Source: Stenopsyche tienmushanensis (lineage: Eukaryota; Arthropoda; Insecta; Trichoptera; Stenopsychidae). Taken from it: DNA of 64,000 nucleotides. The stretch lies in NCBI GenBank assembly GCA_008973525.1, contig WACJ01000071.1, positions 682,001 through 746,000 of the forward strand. The letters are read 5' to 3'. Position 1 is the stretch's first letter; every line of letters begins with the position of its first letter. A program made the translations under genes and the position numbers. Below, piece after piece: positions 10,992 through 23,085 of the stretch. The notes below the pieces were generated by a model that saw only the letters and a program-made list of their open reading frames with translations, did no database searches and was not told where the DNA came from.

Positions 10992-11014
10992 CCGGTGAGA
11001 CCGGGCATGGTTAA
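10992..11014. mobile_element. TTAA-anchored palindromic end, piggyBac-like
   Basis: Read inward from TTAA at 11011-11014 on the minus strand, the end is CCATGCCCGGTCTCACCGGA. It contains the palindrome CCGGT-GAG-ACCGG (10992-11004). The layout resembles the ends at 2218-2940 and 4686. No partner end or transposase was identified. Confidence 0.35.
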
Positions 11015-11463
11015 ATGAAAAATATAAATACGTCCTCTGTATTAAAGACATTTATTTATATTTAAATAAAATATATTTTCGCAATAATTGAAAATGTTAT
11101 CAATGCACGATTCAAAATATTCTTATAGCATGTCGCTTGAATTTCAGCAATTATGATGAGCAAGCTTAATTTATGGCAGCACATCGTTCATTTTGTCTGG
11201 CTTGTCATTTTGATATTTGCCCAATATGAAATGAAACGTTTCTGACCGCTATACATCATGTGGATGTAGTATTTGATTTCAATATGATGTAATAAATTAA
11301 TTAAACGCTGAAACCGAAACATTTTTTAGAGCAAAACACTATAACGTTTTATTAAAAAAAGTATATGATCATACTGTAATATGCATGATGCTCACATTAT
11401 AAAACGAAAATATTGTATGTATATATTTAAATGAGTTCAAATATATTTTAGCGTGATATAGAT

Positions 11464-12163
11464 CAGTATTTCCCAACCAAATTGTAGAAATTCAGTCAGT
11501 TTTTTTCTTAAAGGAAATATTTTATAAAGGAATGATAATATTAATCTAAATGACTTGGACGAGGAATGGATGAGTAAACTCGCATAAATGGCGGATATAT
11601 TTGATCAAATTAATCATCTTAACCTTTGGGATTTCGTATAAATATTTTTAAACTGATAAATAAGGTCGATGCATTTAAAAAGATGGTGGTTCTTTGAGAT
11701 TGTCACATACAAGAGAAGGATTTAAAAATGTCTCCACCTTTGCAAGAAAGGAAAGATCTTTTAAATGAGTCAATGAAATAAGTCAACACTTGAAGGCATT
11801 GGTACTAAAATTTAATCACTCACTCTGAAAATGAGGAACCTCGTAAAGGAAATCTTTGGATTAATAATCCCTTTATGGAGGACGATATTTCATGTTCTCT
11901 TACGAGTAGAGAAAAATAACAATTAATAGAGTTGGCTTTGGATGCCACTCTGATCGAAACAATCGCACTGCAGCCAAGAATATCTCAATGTTTTTGTTAA
12001 ATTTTAACGTATCAGACTGTTATATTTGCTAATTATAGTTATGTCCATCTGTTATAATATAATATTAAAAAATATTACATAAATAATCATTTTTATTTTA
12101 GTATTAGTGGTTTGCAAAAAAAAGATCCTATTTTTACTGGTGTAAAAAGGTTGGGGAACACTG
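11464..12163 (+). mobile_element. hAT element, defective
   Basis: The left end CAGTATTTCCCAACC and the inward-read right end CAGTGTTCCCCAACC form imperfect terminal inverted repeats of the kind seen in hAT elements related to ZBED5-type genes. A transposase C-terminal remnant lies inside on the plus strand. No clean 8-bp duplication is visible: the flanks, ATATAGAT and ATCATCTA, differ. At 700 bp the element is strongly deleted. Confidence 0.65.
11836..11999 (+). pseudogene. hAT transposase C-terminal remnant
   Basis: One plus-strand frame reads LWINNPFMEDD, then LTSREK, a stop, and QLIELALDATLIE. This fits the segment of ZBED5/FAM200-type hAT proteins that reads WxxNPF...EQLIEL..D..L, upstream of the dimerisation region. 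One internal stop is present and the frame is lost soon after. Confidence 0.55.
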
Positions 12164-12253
12164 ATCATCTATATCATCTATAAATGAGCAGATTGATGCA
12201 CGCGAAACGATTCGTTGATATGAACAACAACATATGCTTATTAAGCCTTTGCA

Positions 12254-12273
12254 AGCGAGAGGTGACTCTCGCT
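12254..12273. repeat. Short hairpin with GTGA loop
   Basis: AGCGAGAG and CTCTCGCT form a perfect 8-bp stem around GTGA. Its function is unknown. Confidence 0.5.
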
Positions 12274-12427
12274 CACCACTCAGTTTGATGCAGAAACTTG
12301 ATGCACGGCAATAACTGTTTACGTGTTTACAACACTATTTCAAATAGATATAAGATTTTCTAATCTGAAATTATTCAACAACCACGAACCGGAAGAAAGA
12401 CTACATTTAAACCTTTTTTTGTGCGAT

Positions 12428-12998
12428 AGATGCGTTCCGCGGAAAATCGTACAAAAAGAAATCGCACAAAAAAGTGAAGATGCGTTCCATGGACTTTAAA
12501 AACTACATAACTTTGAAACAGCTATATAGAATATATCCAACATGGCATAAAAAAACGGGAAAACAATAAGGTAATAAAAAAAAACATTTTTGGTAACATT
12601 TAATGGACGTCTTGCATCATTGCTAAAATTTTAAGGATATCTGGCATCTCAAATAACAGATACATCCACTAGAGAAATACTAATTATTTTAATTACAAAC
12701 TATCATCGCTGTATGTCTTTTTTTAAAAGTAGAAACATTGGAAGAATGCAAAAAAAAACGAATTGTTTCAAAAATCTAAATCAGAATAAAGAGCGTGGCC
12801 GTAATTCAACGGTAGCGGATGCAATATGATTTACAGTTCCAAATTATAATTTTTTTTCTAAATTTCGGTGAGTGATGATGATTTATTCCCTATTTTCTCC
12901 AAAATATCTTGAAACATTTATGAAATTTAAAAAAAAAATAAAAAAACCGCATAACTTCGAAATCGCACAACAAAAGTCGCACAAAAAAAGTGATTCCT
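12428..12998 (+). repeat. Degenerate dispersed repeat, first cluster
   Basis: Two related patches share a TCGCAC plus A-run plus GTGA motif (about 12460-12475 and 12970-12990). The second also holds AAACCGCATAACTTC, which recurs exactly at 15105-15119. Within the first patch, TGCGTTCC occurs twice, about 50 bp apart. These look like eroded copies of one A+T-rich repeat. The class is undetermined; pogo/Tigger-like ends are one possibility. Confidence 0.35.
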
Positions 12999-15104
12999 TA
13001 AGTAGGATTGTAAAGTCTGTTCTCAAAGAAACAAAGCCAGCAAAAAGCATTGTAATATTTATCCCGAAAAGCCGGGCATGCAATTGTTTTATGAAATATC
13101 ATACACAGCAAAATTACAGAGACTAATATTTTAGAAAATATATTCATAGAAGTATAAAGATTTATTTATAATATTTTTACTGATAAATGTACCATAATTC
13201 TCATTTACAAAGTCTAAATTTGTTGACACGTACCTAATACGTTATTGTAGGTTAATTTGTTGAAACTGCTATCATCACAGGAAATATTCAATATTTTCAG
13301 CATTTTTGATACACCTGTAATAAAATCAGACTTTCAAACTTTTCAGACTTTCAGATCAAGAATAATATTTTATAGAATAGACAAATAAACTATTAATTCC
13401 TTACAAAATTAAATTATTTTTTAAGGAGTACCACAAATCATGCGGATTAAATGGTATTTTATTAAATAAAGAATTTTAAATTATGGTTTGATTTTCACAA
13501 TTCATAGCATGAAATGTATTTAGTTTGAACTGAACGAATATTTTTAAAGTAGCAAAAAAAAGTTTTACTACTAAAAGTCTACCTCTGTTTTCGACTGCCT
13601 TTGTATTAAAAAAGTTTTAATTTTTCTGTCAAAATCAGTACTGTTTTCATTATAAAATTGTGGATATTCGATGCCAAAAGAAGCAAATAAATCAAAGCGA
13701 TGAAGTATATTTTTTTCATAGGGTTTTGTCTGAAATCAGGATTAAGTCCCGACGTTTTCAGCTGCAATCGACGAATGCTAAATGAACCAAGCATTGGCTT
13801 TGAGCCAAGTTACACCAAGGCGTCGGACGTCTTGAATAACCCTAATCAAAATATGCGATAAATTTCCTGCATAGAATTCAAAATGCACCATAATTTAATT
13901 CCGCGCGAATCGCATGCTAAATAATGCAGAGTGTGCTTCGATAAGGTAATACGAACTTGCAATTTGTTCCCGTACAAATGGAGACTTTTAATTAATTCAC
14001 GGGACTTTGGGGGCTTATTGTTGGGGCGTAGCTAATTTAGACAATGGTGATTTTAAGGCAAATCGCCAAAAACCCACTACAGCCTGCGTGTATCACACAA
14101 AGATTTATATCTTTGCACATCCATGTTGAAATCTCCCTTTACGAGGGTCTTCATCCTTACTTTATTTCGTTACGAACATCTGTCGGGGAAGACTACGGTC
14201 AATATTGTAACATCCTTTTGTTGAAATTTTACCTCTTTCCGCCTTTATAACCGAATATATATCCCTTTGTGAGGGCCGTCCATTATCAGAGGGGGGCATT
14301 CTGGTAAATATTATAATGAATAGTATCCGATTTTATTTAAAGAGGTCTCGCAATGATTGCGGCAGTTTAGAAGATGATTGCTGAATTAATTGCGAGGCAT
14401 GCCTGACAAAGATAAAATGTATGATTATTCCCTGCTTCATACATTTTTGGATGTTCAAAAAGCTTGGATGAAATTTTCATGATTAAATTTCCTGGAAAAG
14501 AATGCTTGAAATTTTCTTTTGCCAAAAGTAAACAAGGATGGGGAAAAATGATATTCTGTCGCATGAATGCTTAGAAAGCTCATAACTTAAAAACAAATTT
14601 GAATTGTCTATGTAGAAATGTATAAGCACGTGTTTGTTTCACCCATGAAGATATTAAGCAAACTTGTTCTTTGAGTAAAAAAAATGTTTGAATTGCTTTT
14701 CAGACCATTAAAAACTTTATTAAACAGTATTAAAACTCTGACAATATGTATAGGATATAATTTAGTCAAATAAAGATATTACAGTAATTATACGACAGCT
14801 TAAGACAACAAGTCGTAAAACCGGTCATTAAAAAGTAGAATTACTAAATCACATTGTTCCATTTATTTTAATGCTTAATGAACATAAATAGTATTAAAAG
14901 TGATTGTTCTCAAACTTAAAATATGTTTAAGCTATCATTTAATTTTAATTAGGGTTATTTTGTATATGAATTTGAAAACAATTATTCAATTGCTGAGTTA
15001 TGATGAACATTCAATAGTTTGAGTACCTACATAGGAATAAAAAATACGCATAAAAAATACTTAAACTACATAGAAAACTGAGGGATAGGTTCTGTTATTT
15101 TTAT
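12999..15104. other. Non-coding A+T-rich stretch
   Basis: No gene recognised. A G+C-richer patch at about 13730-14300 holds several short open frames without family resemblance. Confidence 0.45.
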
Positions 15105-15175
15105 AAACCGCATAACTTCAAATCAATGTGATGAAATGTAGTAAAAATCGCATAAAAAAACTTTGCGAAGATTAA
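15105..15175 (+). repeat. Degenerate dispersed repeat, second copy
   Basis: The 15-mer AAACCGCATAACTTC matches 12945-12959 exactly. It is followed by AAATCGCAT plus an A-run, corresponding to AAATCGCAC in the first copy. Confidence 0.4.
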
Positions 15176-15396
15176 CCAATATTTTTTTACGCATTTCGTG
15201 ATTTAAAGATATGCACGAAGTTATAACACGACATTCTTACAATAAAGATTTATTCCAAAGTAAAATTTGATCAATCGATTGATCAGGAAATTATAACTAT
15301 ATCTAAAACATTTGGATTCGTTACAATCATTTTGGAATAAGGTCAATGTGGAATGGAAACCTATAACGATTGTGAATTGTATTGAATTCGTAACTA

Positions 15397-15987
15397 CAGT
15401 CAACCCTCTTATAGTGTTCACTTCATTTACGGTCTATTTTACGTAAGCAACGGGTAAAATAAGTAAATTCAATGTTTCCTCGCGCATGTTAGTTAACTGA
15501 TTAATTTGTTAATCCCTCAAAGAGGTAAGGCACAATGTTGCGTCCGAAATTCAGTGACTTATAAAGAGCATTCTTACACCTTGAGCTCGAAGGCAGACAG
15601 AGACGAAGAGAGTATCTTGCGTACATCGTACGATTGTATAGATCATTAACCTAAATTTATCGACTAATAATGATGTGTGAATGATATAATGTATCGATTT
15701 TAAGTGTATTGTTTAAGTTTACTTGAAGAAATGACCGTATATTATGTGTTATCGATAGTGTTTATATATTTAAATACAAGCTTCATACACGCTGCAATGA
15801 TTTTGACAGATAAGTGGATTTGTATGATGATAAATGACGGACAATCAAATATAGCATCTAAGACTATGATGATTTTAAATTAACTCACTGCTCAAAAGGT
15901 TAACAAATTCAACTCGTACAAATTTTGTATAGGTACCTAATTTTCTATAGCGTTGTCCCTATCTCGATGCTATAGAAGGGTTGATTG
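15397..15987. mobile_element. pogo-like non-autonomous element (MITE)
   Basis: TA flanks both sides (15395-15396 and 15988-15989). The left end CAGTCAACCCTCTTATAG and the inward-read right end CAATCAACCCTTCTATAG match at 15 of 18 positions. CAGT(C/G)AACCCT...TATA ends with TA duplication are characteristic of pogo/Tigger-type elements. The 591-bp interior has no transposase. Confidence 0.7.
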
Positions 15988-15989
15988 TA

Positions 15990-18900
15990 TATGAACGGAA
16001 GTAATAAGACTGTCAATATTAAATGCGTGCTAAATATATCGGAGGATGTGATATTAGAGCTTTCTATATTTGTAAAAGATGACTTTAATTATATGAATTT
16101 CAAAGATTTTCAATAACTACTAAAGAAGTAAATTTGGGGTAAATTATGAGATTATTAAACATTTTACTTTAAGCAGTACAAATTTAAGATCAAACTATTT
16201 TTATTAATATAAACTCTTCTATAGAAAGAAGCATATTTTTTTCAAGTTTTTAACTTCATACAACTGACATTTAAAAGAATCTTAGAACCAAAAGTTAACA
16301 ATCGAAACACTTGATTTTAGCAAAAAATAGGGCATTATACCCTACGAACTAATTAATTGCTAATTTCATATGAATTTTTCTATTATTGTTATATATTTAC
16401 ACAGTTACTATTTCAAATATTTTATTATATTTCTAGATTAGATCATTAAAAATATTGACATGCTTGCTTAGGTATGAAAATAATTTTATATGGAGTTGCT
16501 CAAATAAACTTTGATTTGATTGCATATTCGTTGTGAAATAAATCATAAAGCATGCAATAAGAAATATATAAAAGCCTTTTAAGATATGATATGACAGGTC
16601 ACTGTATAGAGGGGTGAAAAGAAAAAGCTCTTAGCACTCACTATAAAAGTTTTCCGAGTAATAAATTTTTTATTGAAAATTAGAGTCATGTACTTCACTC
16701 AAGCTTTATTACCTCAGGCGAGCTTTTCCATCCAAAAATATAATCCTACATATAAATGTGCAGACGATTCGATAAATGATGAAAATTTATGATTTTGCTT
16801 TTGAAAATTTATATTTTTTCACGATATAGAGCTTAATTTAAGCCATCATTAATTCTCATTGGATATTTTTCATACTCATCGGTTGAATGCATAAAGTGTT
16901 CAAAATTCTGCTAAAACATCATCCCATGTTTATTTTTTGAAGTAGACTAACGAACCGGGATTTATTCGAAGTTCTGTTTTAACAACCCCATCTTTCGTGC
17001 GCGGAGTACTTTGGTATTTTGTTCCCGACTCACCATCTGCCATTTTTCATCGGAAAAGCTCAAGAGATATTCGAAGATCATATCCCTAATCCCGCCGAGC
17101 TCCCCTGTAAGAATGAAGCAAATATAAACTTGCCATAAAAAACCACTTTCCCGTATAAATCATCGAACGTATATTTATATTTATTCCGGCGGCGGAAAAT
17201 TATAATATAATTTTTTCCCATAAATCCTCAAAAGAGACGTGTCAAAAAACGCCCTTAATGAAACACATCATTCAGTGGTGATAAATGACAGCCATCGCGA
17301 AAATGTACGAAACAGCATTTTTCGATTTTCGCCAACCAGGAAAAGCGATACACTTTTTCGCTTTTTTTTAGCCGAGCGAAAGCGGCCTTATTTTGTGGTG
17401 GGGAAAAATCTTATAATGGACGTGAAGAATGGCCGAACGGAAAATGTTTTATATTTGTGAAAGAAACTTGTACAATTCTCGGGCTTCGAGAAAGAAACTA
17501 TTACGTTCATAAAATTCGCTTGGAAAAAATCGACACGGTTTCGATTGTGAAAATGTGATGAATTTGCAGAAAAGGAGCCCCTCACAATAACGAGGAAGTT
17601 ACTTTGAAACATTTTAATACACTTTATATTTGAGCGACTGATTTACACAATAGCTGCTTACAAAAATGTCTCGCATACATAAGTCGTATAAAACTCGTTG
17701 AGGCAATCAACGGTTCTTTTATTGCGTTTGAGAGCAAATTTATAAAATAATGTATATTTTAATAACTCCTAAGCATACCTGCAAATATATTTTTGGACAT
17801 GAAATTTGCAATCAAAATCCAGAGAAAATCTTTAATAAGAATGTACAATGTATAATTTATATTCGTAGGGTGTTTTCTCGAACAAACAAGCATTTAATTA
17901 CTACATATATTAAATTTATCACACATTTGATAAGATACACTCTTCTTCTTGAGAACCATATGTAAGATAGGACGATTTTCATAAGATTATTTCAGATATA
18001 ACATATGATTACATTAGGGTGACTATTTTAAAAGGTAAGAAAGATATGAATGAGTGTCGAAATTATTATAATTTTTTAATGATATTTCCATGATTGTAAC
18101 ATTAATTGTTCATTTGCAGTTCTATGAACATTTATTAAACTTTCCTGTATACTATTTTTAAATCAAGGAAATTAGGTTAAATATATATTACAGTATTTTT
18201 TATACTAATCATTTATATGGATACAGCTGCTGATATAGAAGATTTTATTTAAAAAAAATAGGGTTTAATTTTAGGTTCATATTAAATTCCTGTACTGTTA
18301 TAGTTCCTGTACTGTTAAGGTCATATGAATTTGCATTAGATAGGAAATAAATATTTTATTTAATTTTCAATGACTTTCAATATTTTAATTTAGTAGATTA
18401 GACCTTAATACTCTTATACTAAATTATAGGGTCTTACAATAAGAATGCTCGATTTTTAAATGTAAATATATCCATTTTTTACGTTGAATTTGTCGCATAA
18501 ATCTGACTGAATTTTTAACCATATGTCATCAGAATTCAAATGATCTAGTTCAGGTCACAAGAAGTTACTTATCATCGATTTGTAGACAGTTGGTGTATTT
18601 CATGTAGATTGGTATCGTTCCAAATCTGATAATTTTGCTTAATCATCCACTCATCCTAAAATGGTTCTCGTCGCTAAAGATGGTTTTTTTTTGGCGAAAT
18701 TTGGGTCAACTTCCAACTTCTCCAAAACCTAATCAGCAAACACACAGCTTAATTATCTTATTTACAACGTCAGTTGGATTTTATACGGGTGCAGACCTAA
18801 GTCCAGACGCAAAGTCGAAGTCGTAGAAAAGTCAAGTTCATGTGAACGACAAGATATTGACTGCCTCGGATATTTTCGCACATACGCACAGCAGTGATAT

Positions 18901-19314
18901 TTTCAGCAGATATTACGTTTCGAAACGTACGGATATTGGCTGATTATTTATCGAACTAATTGACTTGAATTTGGACACCAAACTCCGAATAGTTGACTCA
19001 GCAAAAATCATATAATTCGCGGAACGTTTTTCGGACGGAGCTCTGATACTAAATCCATCATATAGCCATATAATACTAAATCATCCACAAACAGTTCACT
19101 GCATACCATGGGCCTCTTCAATGTTCATTCACAGGAAGGGGTTACATCCATCTCGTCTGTATCATACATTCACCTCCTCATTCACTCGACATTGAAGGTA
19201 GCATTACCACCGAGTTTTATTTCGAACGCTCACCCAACGGGTAACCTGAATGAACGTATTGACGAACGTTTTCGCGATCGTTTCGATAGGAAGTGTGGGA
19301 GGTTTGTAAAGACT
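15990..19314. other. Non-coding stretch
   Basis: Mostly very A+T-rich. A G+C-richer, repeat-free patch lies at about 16950-17600 and another at 18850-19310. At 18287-18319, TTCCTGTACTGTTA is duplicated in tandem. No gene recognised. Confidence 0.45.
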
Positions 19315-19350
19315 GAGTAGTTTTCTAAGGAAGACAGTAGAAAACTACTC
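19315..19350. repeat. Perfect 13-bp-stem hairpin
   Basis: GAGTAGTTTTCTA and TAGAAAACTACTC pair perfectly around a 10-nt loop. There is no flanking element. Confidence 0.65.
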
Positions 19351-22124
19351 TAGATGACCTTTTTGGCTCTAATGGAAATGGATTTCTGGAGTGCAAAGAG
19401 TCCAGTCCTTTCCTCGCTAAATGCATCTCGGATTCGCTCCTACACCAAATGAGGGTGTTTCCCCGTTACCGTACAACTTACCCGAGTGAATTCGAGACTG
19501 AGTGGCTTCCTGTTTCAAGTTGATCATCTCATTTTGGCGATTCAAAAACGACATAGAAGTCTTTGTTCTGTTCTTAAATATTCTAGGTTTCGAACCGGTA
19601 AGGTTCATCATGCTCCATATATTGATTAAGGTCGACTATGTAAGAGATAGCGAGTGACAAGCAAGCCATGGTTAGTAAAAAAATTGACAAATATTGCTTT
19701 AATAACATGACCACTATAACTTAACAAATTTTAGGCGTCCTTATTGAAATATTTTGTATATTATTTTAATATCAACAAATTTGTAATATCAGGATTAAAA
19801 TGTTTTCCAGGATCTAATTAATACACTCAGAATATTTCTATGCTATGGGGATACACCACAAATAAAATTTATTTCCTAGATAAATCTGCTATGGAGATCG
19901 CCTACATCCCATGATAGACATGGTGCCCTTAGAAGTAATGTTGGGGATAGTGTTTCTTGGACGTCGATAAACTTGTGTGGTTATTGATGGGAGTAAATAC
20001 ATAGAAATGGCTTTCACTTTCGTTTTTGCCTTTGTATATGGTTGTATTTATTTCTATATCATATGATGTGTTTATAAATAAAACTCTTTCCGTTTTAGGG
20101 TTTCTATTCGCATCTTTCAACAGCTTCTTTTCATTTTTTTGAAACTATTCTTAACAAATGTATAAAGCCATAAGCATGCTTTTTTTAGGCGTTTTTTCTT
20201 TCATTATTTTTTACAGTTTATTGACAAAATATAAACTGGCTACATCGTCATATGACACGTTTTCTTGTTTAGTGTGTCGTAACAGAAACTTGTACTCTCA
20301 TTTATGATTCAGTCGTTTATACAGGTGCTTTAACCCTTTATATACTGCCAAGTCTCATCTTGTCGATGGTTTTCTTCTTACATCCATCGGAAATTTTTGA
20401 TCAAGTCTTCCGAAGCTTGGACAATTTTACGACGCAAAATAAAATAGAGAACATCATGATTTATCGACGGTATAAAAATACGGATGAAATCATAATATTT
20501 CATGTGATTATTCATAGAAAAACGTGATTTTCCATTGAGCATCGCCAATTTATATGGGGTCACGCGGAAAATTTCTTTGTTATAAATTAGAATGATATAC
20601 AAGTTTTTTTTCCTCAAGTCACTGGCGCAATTTGGCCGCTGTAAATTCAGCATGAATAATGATGTCCATAATCGTTTTTCGATTGTCACAAACATTCATG
20701 GCTGTAAATGGCTCCACAGTTTAAAAAGTTGCGATAAAAAATATACAATTAGCGGGCAAATGTCAGACATTTTTCACAACCGTGTTTTGCATGGGCGGCG
20801 ATTTATGCCCAAAATGGCTTCCGTTCGCCCCTCCTTACTCGCGTTATTTATTCCTCGCAGCTTTCTACTTTGGGTCCTCGATTTTACATATAACCCTTAA
20901 ATAACCCGCCTTTTTATTATCGAGCACACATAGACGACGAAGAAGGAAGAAACCCAATAAAAACGCCTTAAGTTTTTACCAACATCTGGTGAGAAATTTC
21001 TTTACGATGAAAATTTATGTCACGCGACAGGGTTAAATGAGGAATATTTTATAACTTTTTCGAACGAAAATGTGTCGTGCATATATCGAATTAAAAAGTT
21101 CTAATCCGCCATTATTATTAAGACGTCGAATAATTTTGATGACTTACTACTAGATGGCAGCACTTAGACATTATTTGTTCGCCATATTTGCCATGGGATA
21201 ATATGATACCTATCGATATGGAGTGCTAAGATTTTTTATCAATATAAAAGCGGTGTGTATTTTAAAGCCGTAAAAATATAAACTCGACGAAACTAAATAC
21301 ATAAAAGAAAACTTTTTCCGGCGAAAAACAACATTTCCCGATACTTTTTCGACGAATAACGGCCGTCCATAAAAATCACATCTGACATTCGTGTCGTAAA
21401 ATCCAAAAATAATTTACGAGCCCGTTTATTATGGAAGAGCCCGATCGACTTTTTAATTTTGACGTCCCCGAGGCCGTAAATCAAAGCAGTACATCATAGA
21501 TTGAGTATATCGCGCTTGATGTCAAAAAAAAATCGCCTTACTTTGGAAAGTTTTTTGCATCCCCCCCCCCTCCGAAAGTTTTTCTTTTGATGATATCATT
21601 TCCTCAGCGGGGAAGCCCGCTGAAATGGAAAATATTTATGCTCCGGATATTATATTTTTGAATAGATAATAAAACGACGAATATTGGAAAGATTTCCCGA
21701 TTGGGACGCTCTTTTTTTAATATAAGCCGAAAATTTTGTGCAAAGTAATATATGAAATTCCGCTTTCAATAATATTTTCAATTCGCGAAAAAGGGACGTG
21801 CGTATTAAAGTTGCGAATTTTTCACGATTGGGTACAAACTTCGATTCGGCTCTATACATTTAATATTAAAAAAGCGAAAGTATTTCATGCATCTCAATAT
21901 TTTAATAGACTTTTAAAGAATCCGATGAAAGGTTTATATATTTTTTTAACAATCTGGATGTAAATCCGAATCTTAATAATAATAATCCAAGATCTAGCCA
22001 TCGAGACAAATTTGTTTGTCTATTTAATTTTTCCCTTACCATGATATGTATTTGGTACACCATATGAAATTCTGAATAATGTATTTATTATATTTCATAT
22101 TTATATTCGATAGTATATATATAT
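19351..22124. other. Non-coding stretch with G+C-richer patches
   Basis: A low-repeat, higher-complexity block spans about 20560-21960. Open frames on both strands overlap each other and show no domain. A run of ten C lies at 21561-21570. A CTCF-like motif is annotated separately. Confidence 0.45.
21145..21163 (+). promoter_or_regulatory. CTCF-like site
   Basis: TACTACTAGATGGCAGCAC resembles the CTCF core (YAGRKGGC followed by AG/GC). A single motif occurrence is weak evidence. Confidence 0.25.
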
Positions 22125-22440
22125 TGTAACATAGGAGTGGGGGTGCTCTCGGGGCAGTCCCCAGGCGGCTCCCCGTTTCCACGTGCTCAATGGCCGTCCA
22201 CGATGGTTCAAGTCATGATGTAGCCGGATGGATAGATGAGGATAGACGGGCGTCGAACAGAAAGACTCTCCTCTCTAAATAACACTTTATTCGATACGAG
22301 AGAAAGAAAGAGAGATCTGGCTGCGGGAAGGACATCCTTCCGCAGTCAAGGCTATGCGCAAAGGACTCCTCTCATGCGCAAAAAGCGATCGGTCGGTATT
22401 ACAGACGCGTGTCCAAAATTGTACAGCTTATTTTTAAAAA
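22125..22440 (+). mobile_element. Solo-LTR-like block, copy B
   Basis: The block starts TGTAACATAGGAGTGGGGG and is clearly richer in G+C than its surroundings. It aligns with 1730-2002 on the opposite strand through the CTCTCGGGG region and the hairpin CTGCGGGAAG...CTTCCGCAG (22321-22345), followed by CAAGGCTAT. There is no coding domain next to it, so a solo LTR is the simplest reading. The 3' end is uncertain: ATTACA near 22403 and TGTACA near 22426 are both possible. Confidence 0.5.
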
Positions 22441-22797
22441 TATCATGCAATTGAAAATGCCGCAAAAATGATGTAATTGAATGCACCAAGTAAGACTAAG
22501 GAAATATTTTTAAATAGATAATTGAACTAGTATGTTCCCAAGGAGACTTACGCGATATATGGACGACAAACGATGAAATAAGTCTTTATTATGAGGCTCA
22601 TCTAAAAAGTAAGGTTACAAAGGCTTCTGAGGCTGGTTTTTTGTTTTGTTTTTAAGTTGGCACACCTGACGTATAGAAGGGATCTTAATAGTCAGTTTGT
22701 TTGCTCTTGCGTGTTTATTGGCCATTTTGTTCAGTCACAATAAATTCTTCCGATGGAGAAAGTCGTCGCGCGTTTTTGCCACCACTCTTACATATAA

Positions 22798-23085
22798 GAT
22801 CCGCGCGATCATCCTTATTTTGATTTTGAAGAACAATACCACTTCGAATATCCATCAGAAGCTCATGGAAGTTTATGTTAGTGAAATGATGAGTTGACAA
22901 CATATCACGAAGACGGTTAGATTTTAAGAGGTGATATTATGACAGAAAAACTTGGTTATAAGAAATTGTGTGTGAGAGACCGCCCGTGAATTTTTGGATC
23001 ATTTTATACAGGAGGAAGTAGCTTTTCTGAACTCTATCATGACAAGGGATGAGACAAGGGTGTGTCATTATACCCTAGAATAAAA
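22798..23085 (+). pseudogene. mariner-type transposase remnant A
   Basis: Three frames are needed. The first reads KIRAIILILILKNNTTSNIH then QKLMEVYVSEMMS, the first helix-turn-helix. The second has KLGYKKLCVR, the (K)LGY(K)KVCARWVP linker. The third has FLNSIMTRDETRVCHYTLE, where the DET motif carries the first catalytic aspartate (GDETWVHHYTPE in intact relatives). The linker is stop-interrupted and the region between domains is deleted. The sequence fades after 23085, before the second aspartate. Confidence 0.75.

Noticed and set aside
12795..12850. tRNA-Gly-like stretch (TAATTCAACGGTAG ... GTTCCAAAT)
   Set aside because: No cloverleaf could be formed: acceptor and anticodon stems do not pair. 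At most a very decayed SINE head.
20334..20360. TTAACCCTTTATATACTG as a piggyBac-like end
   Set aside because: There is no subterminal palindrome and no convincing opposite end. The AGGGTTAA at about 21028 does not match inward of the first few bases.
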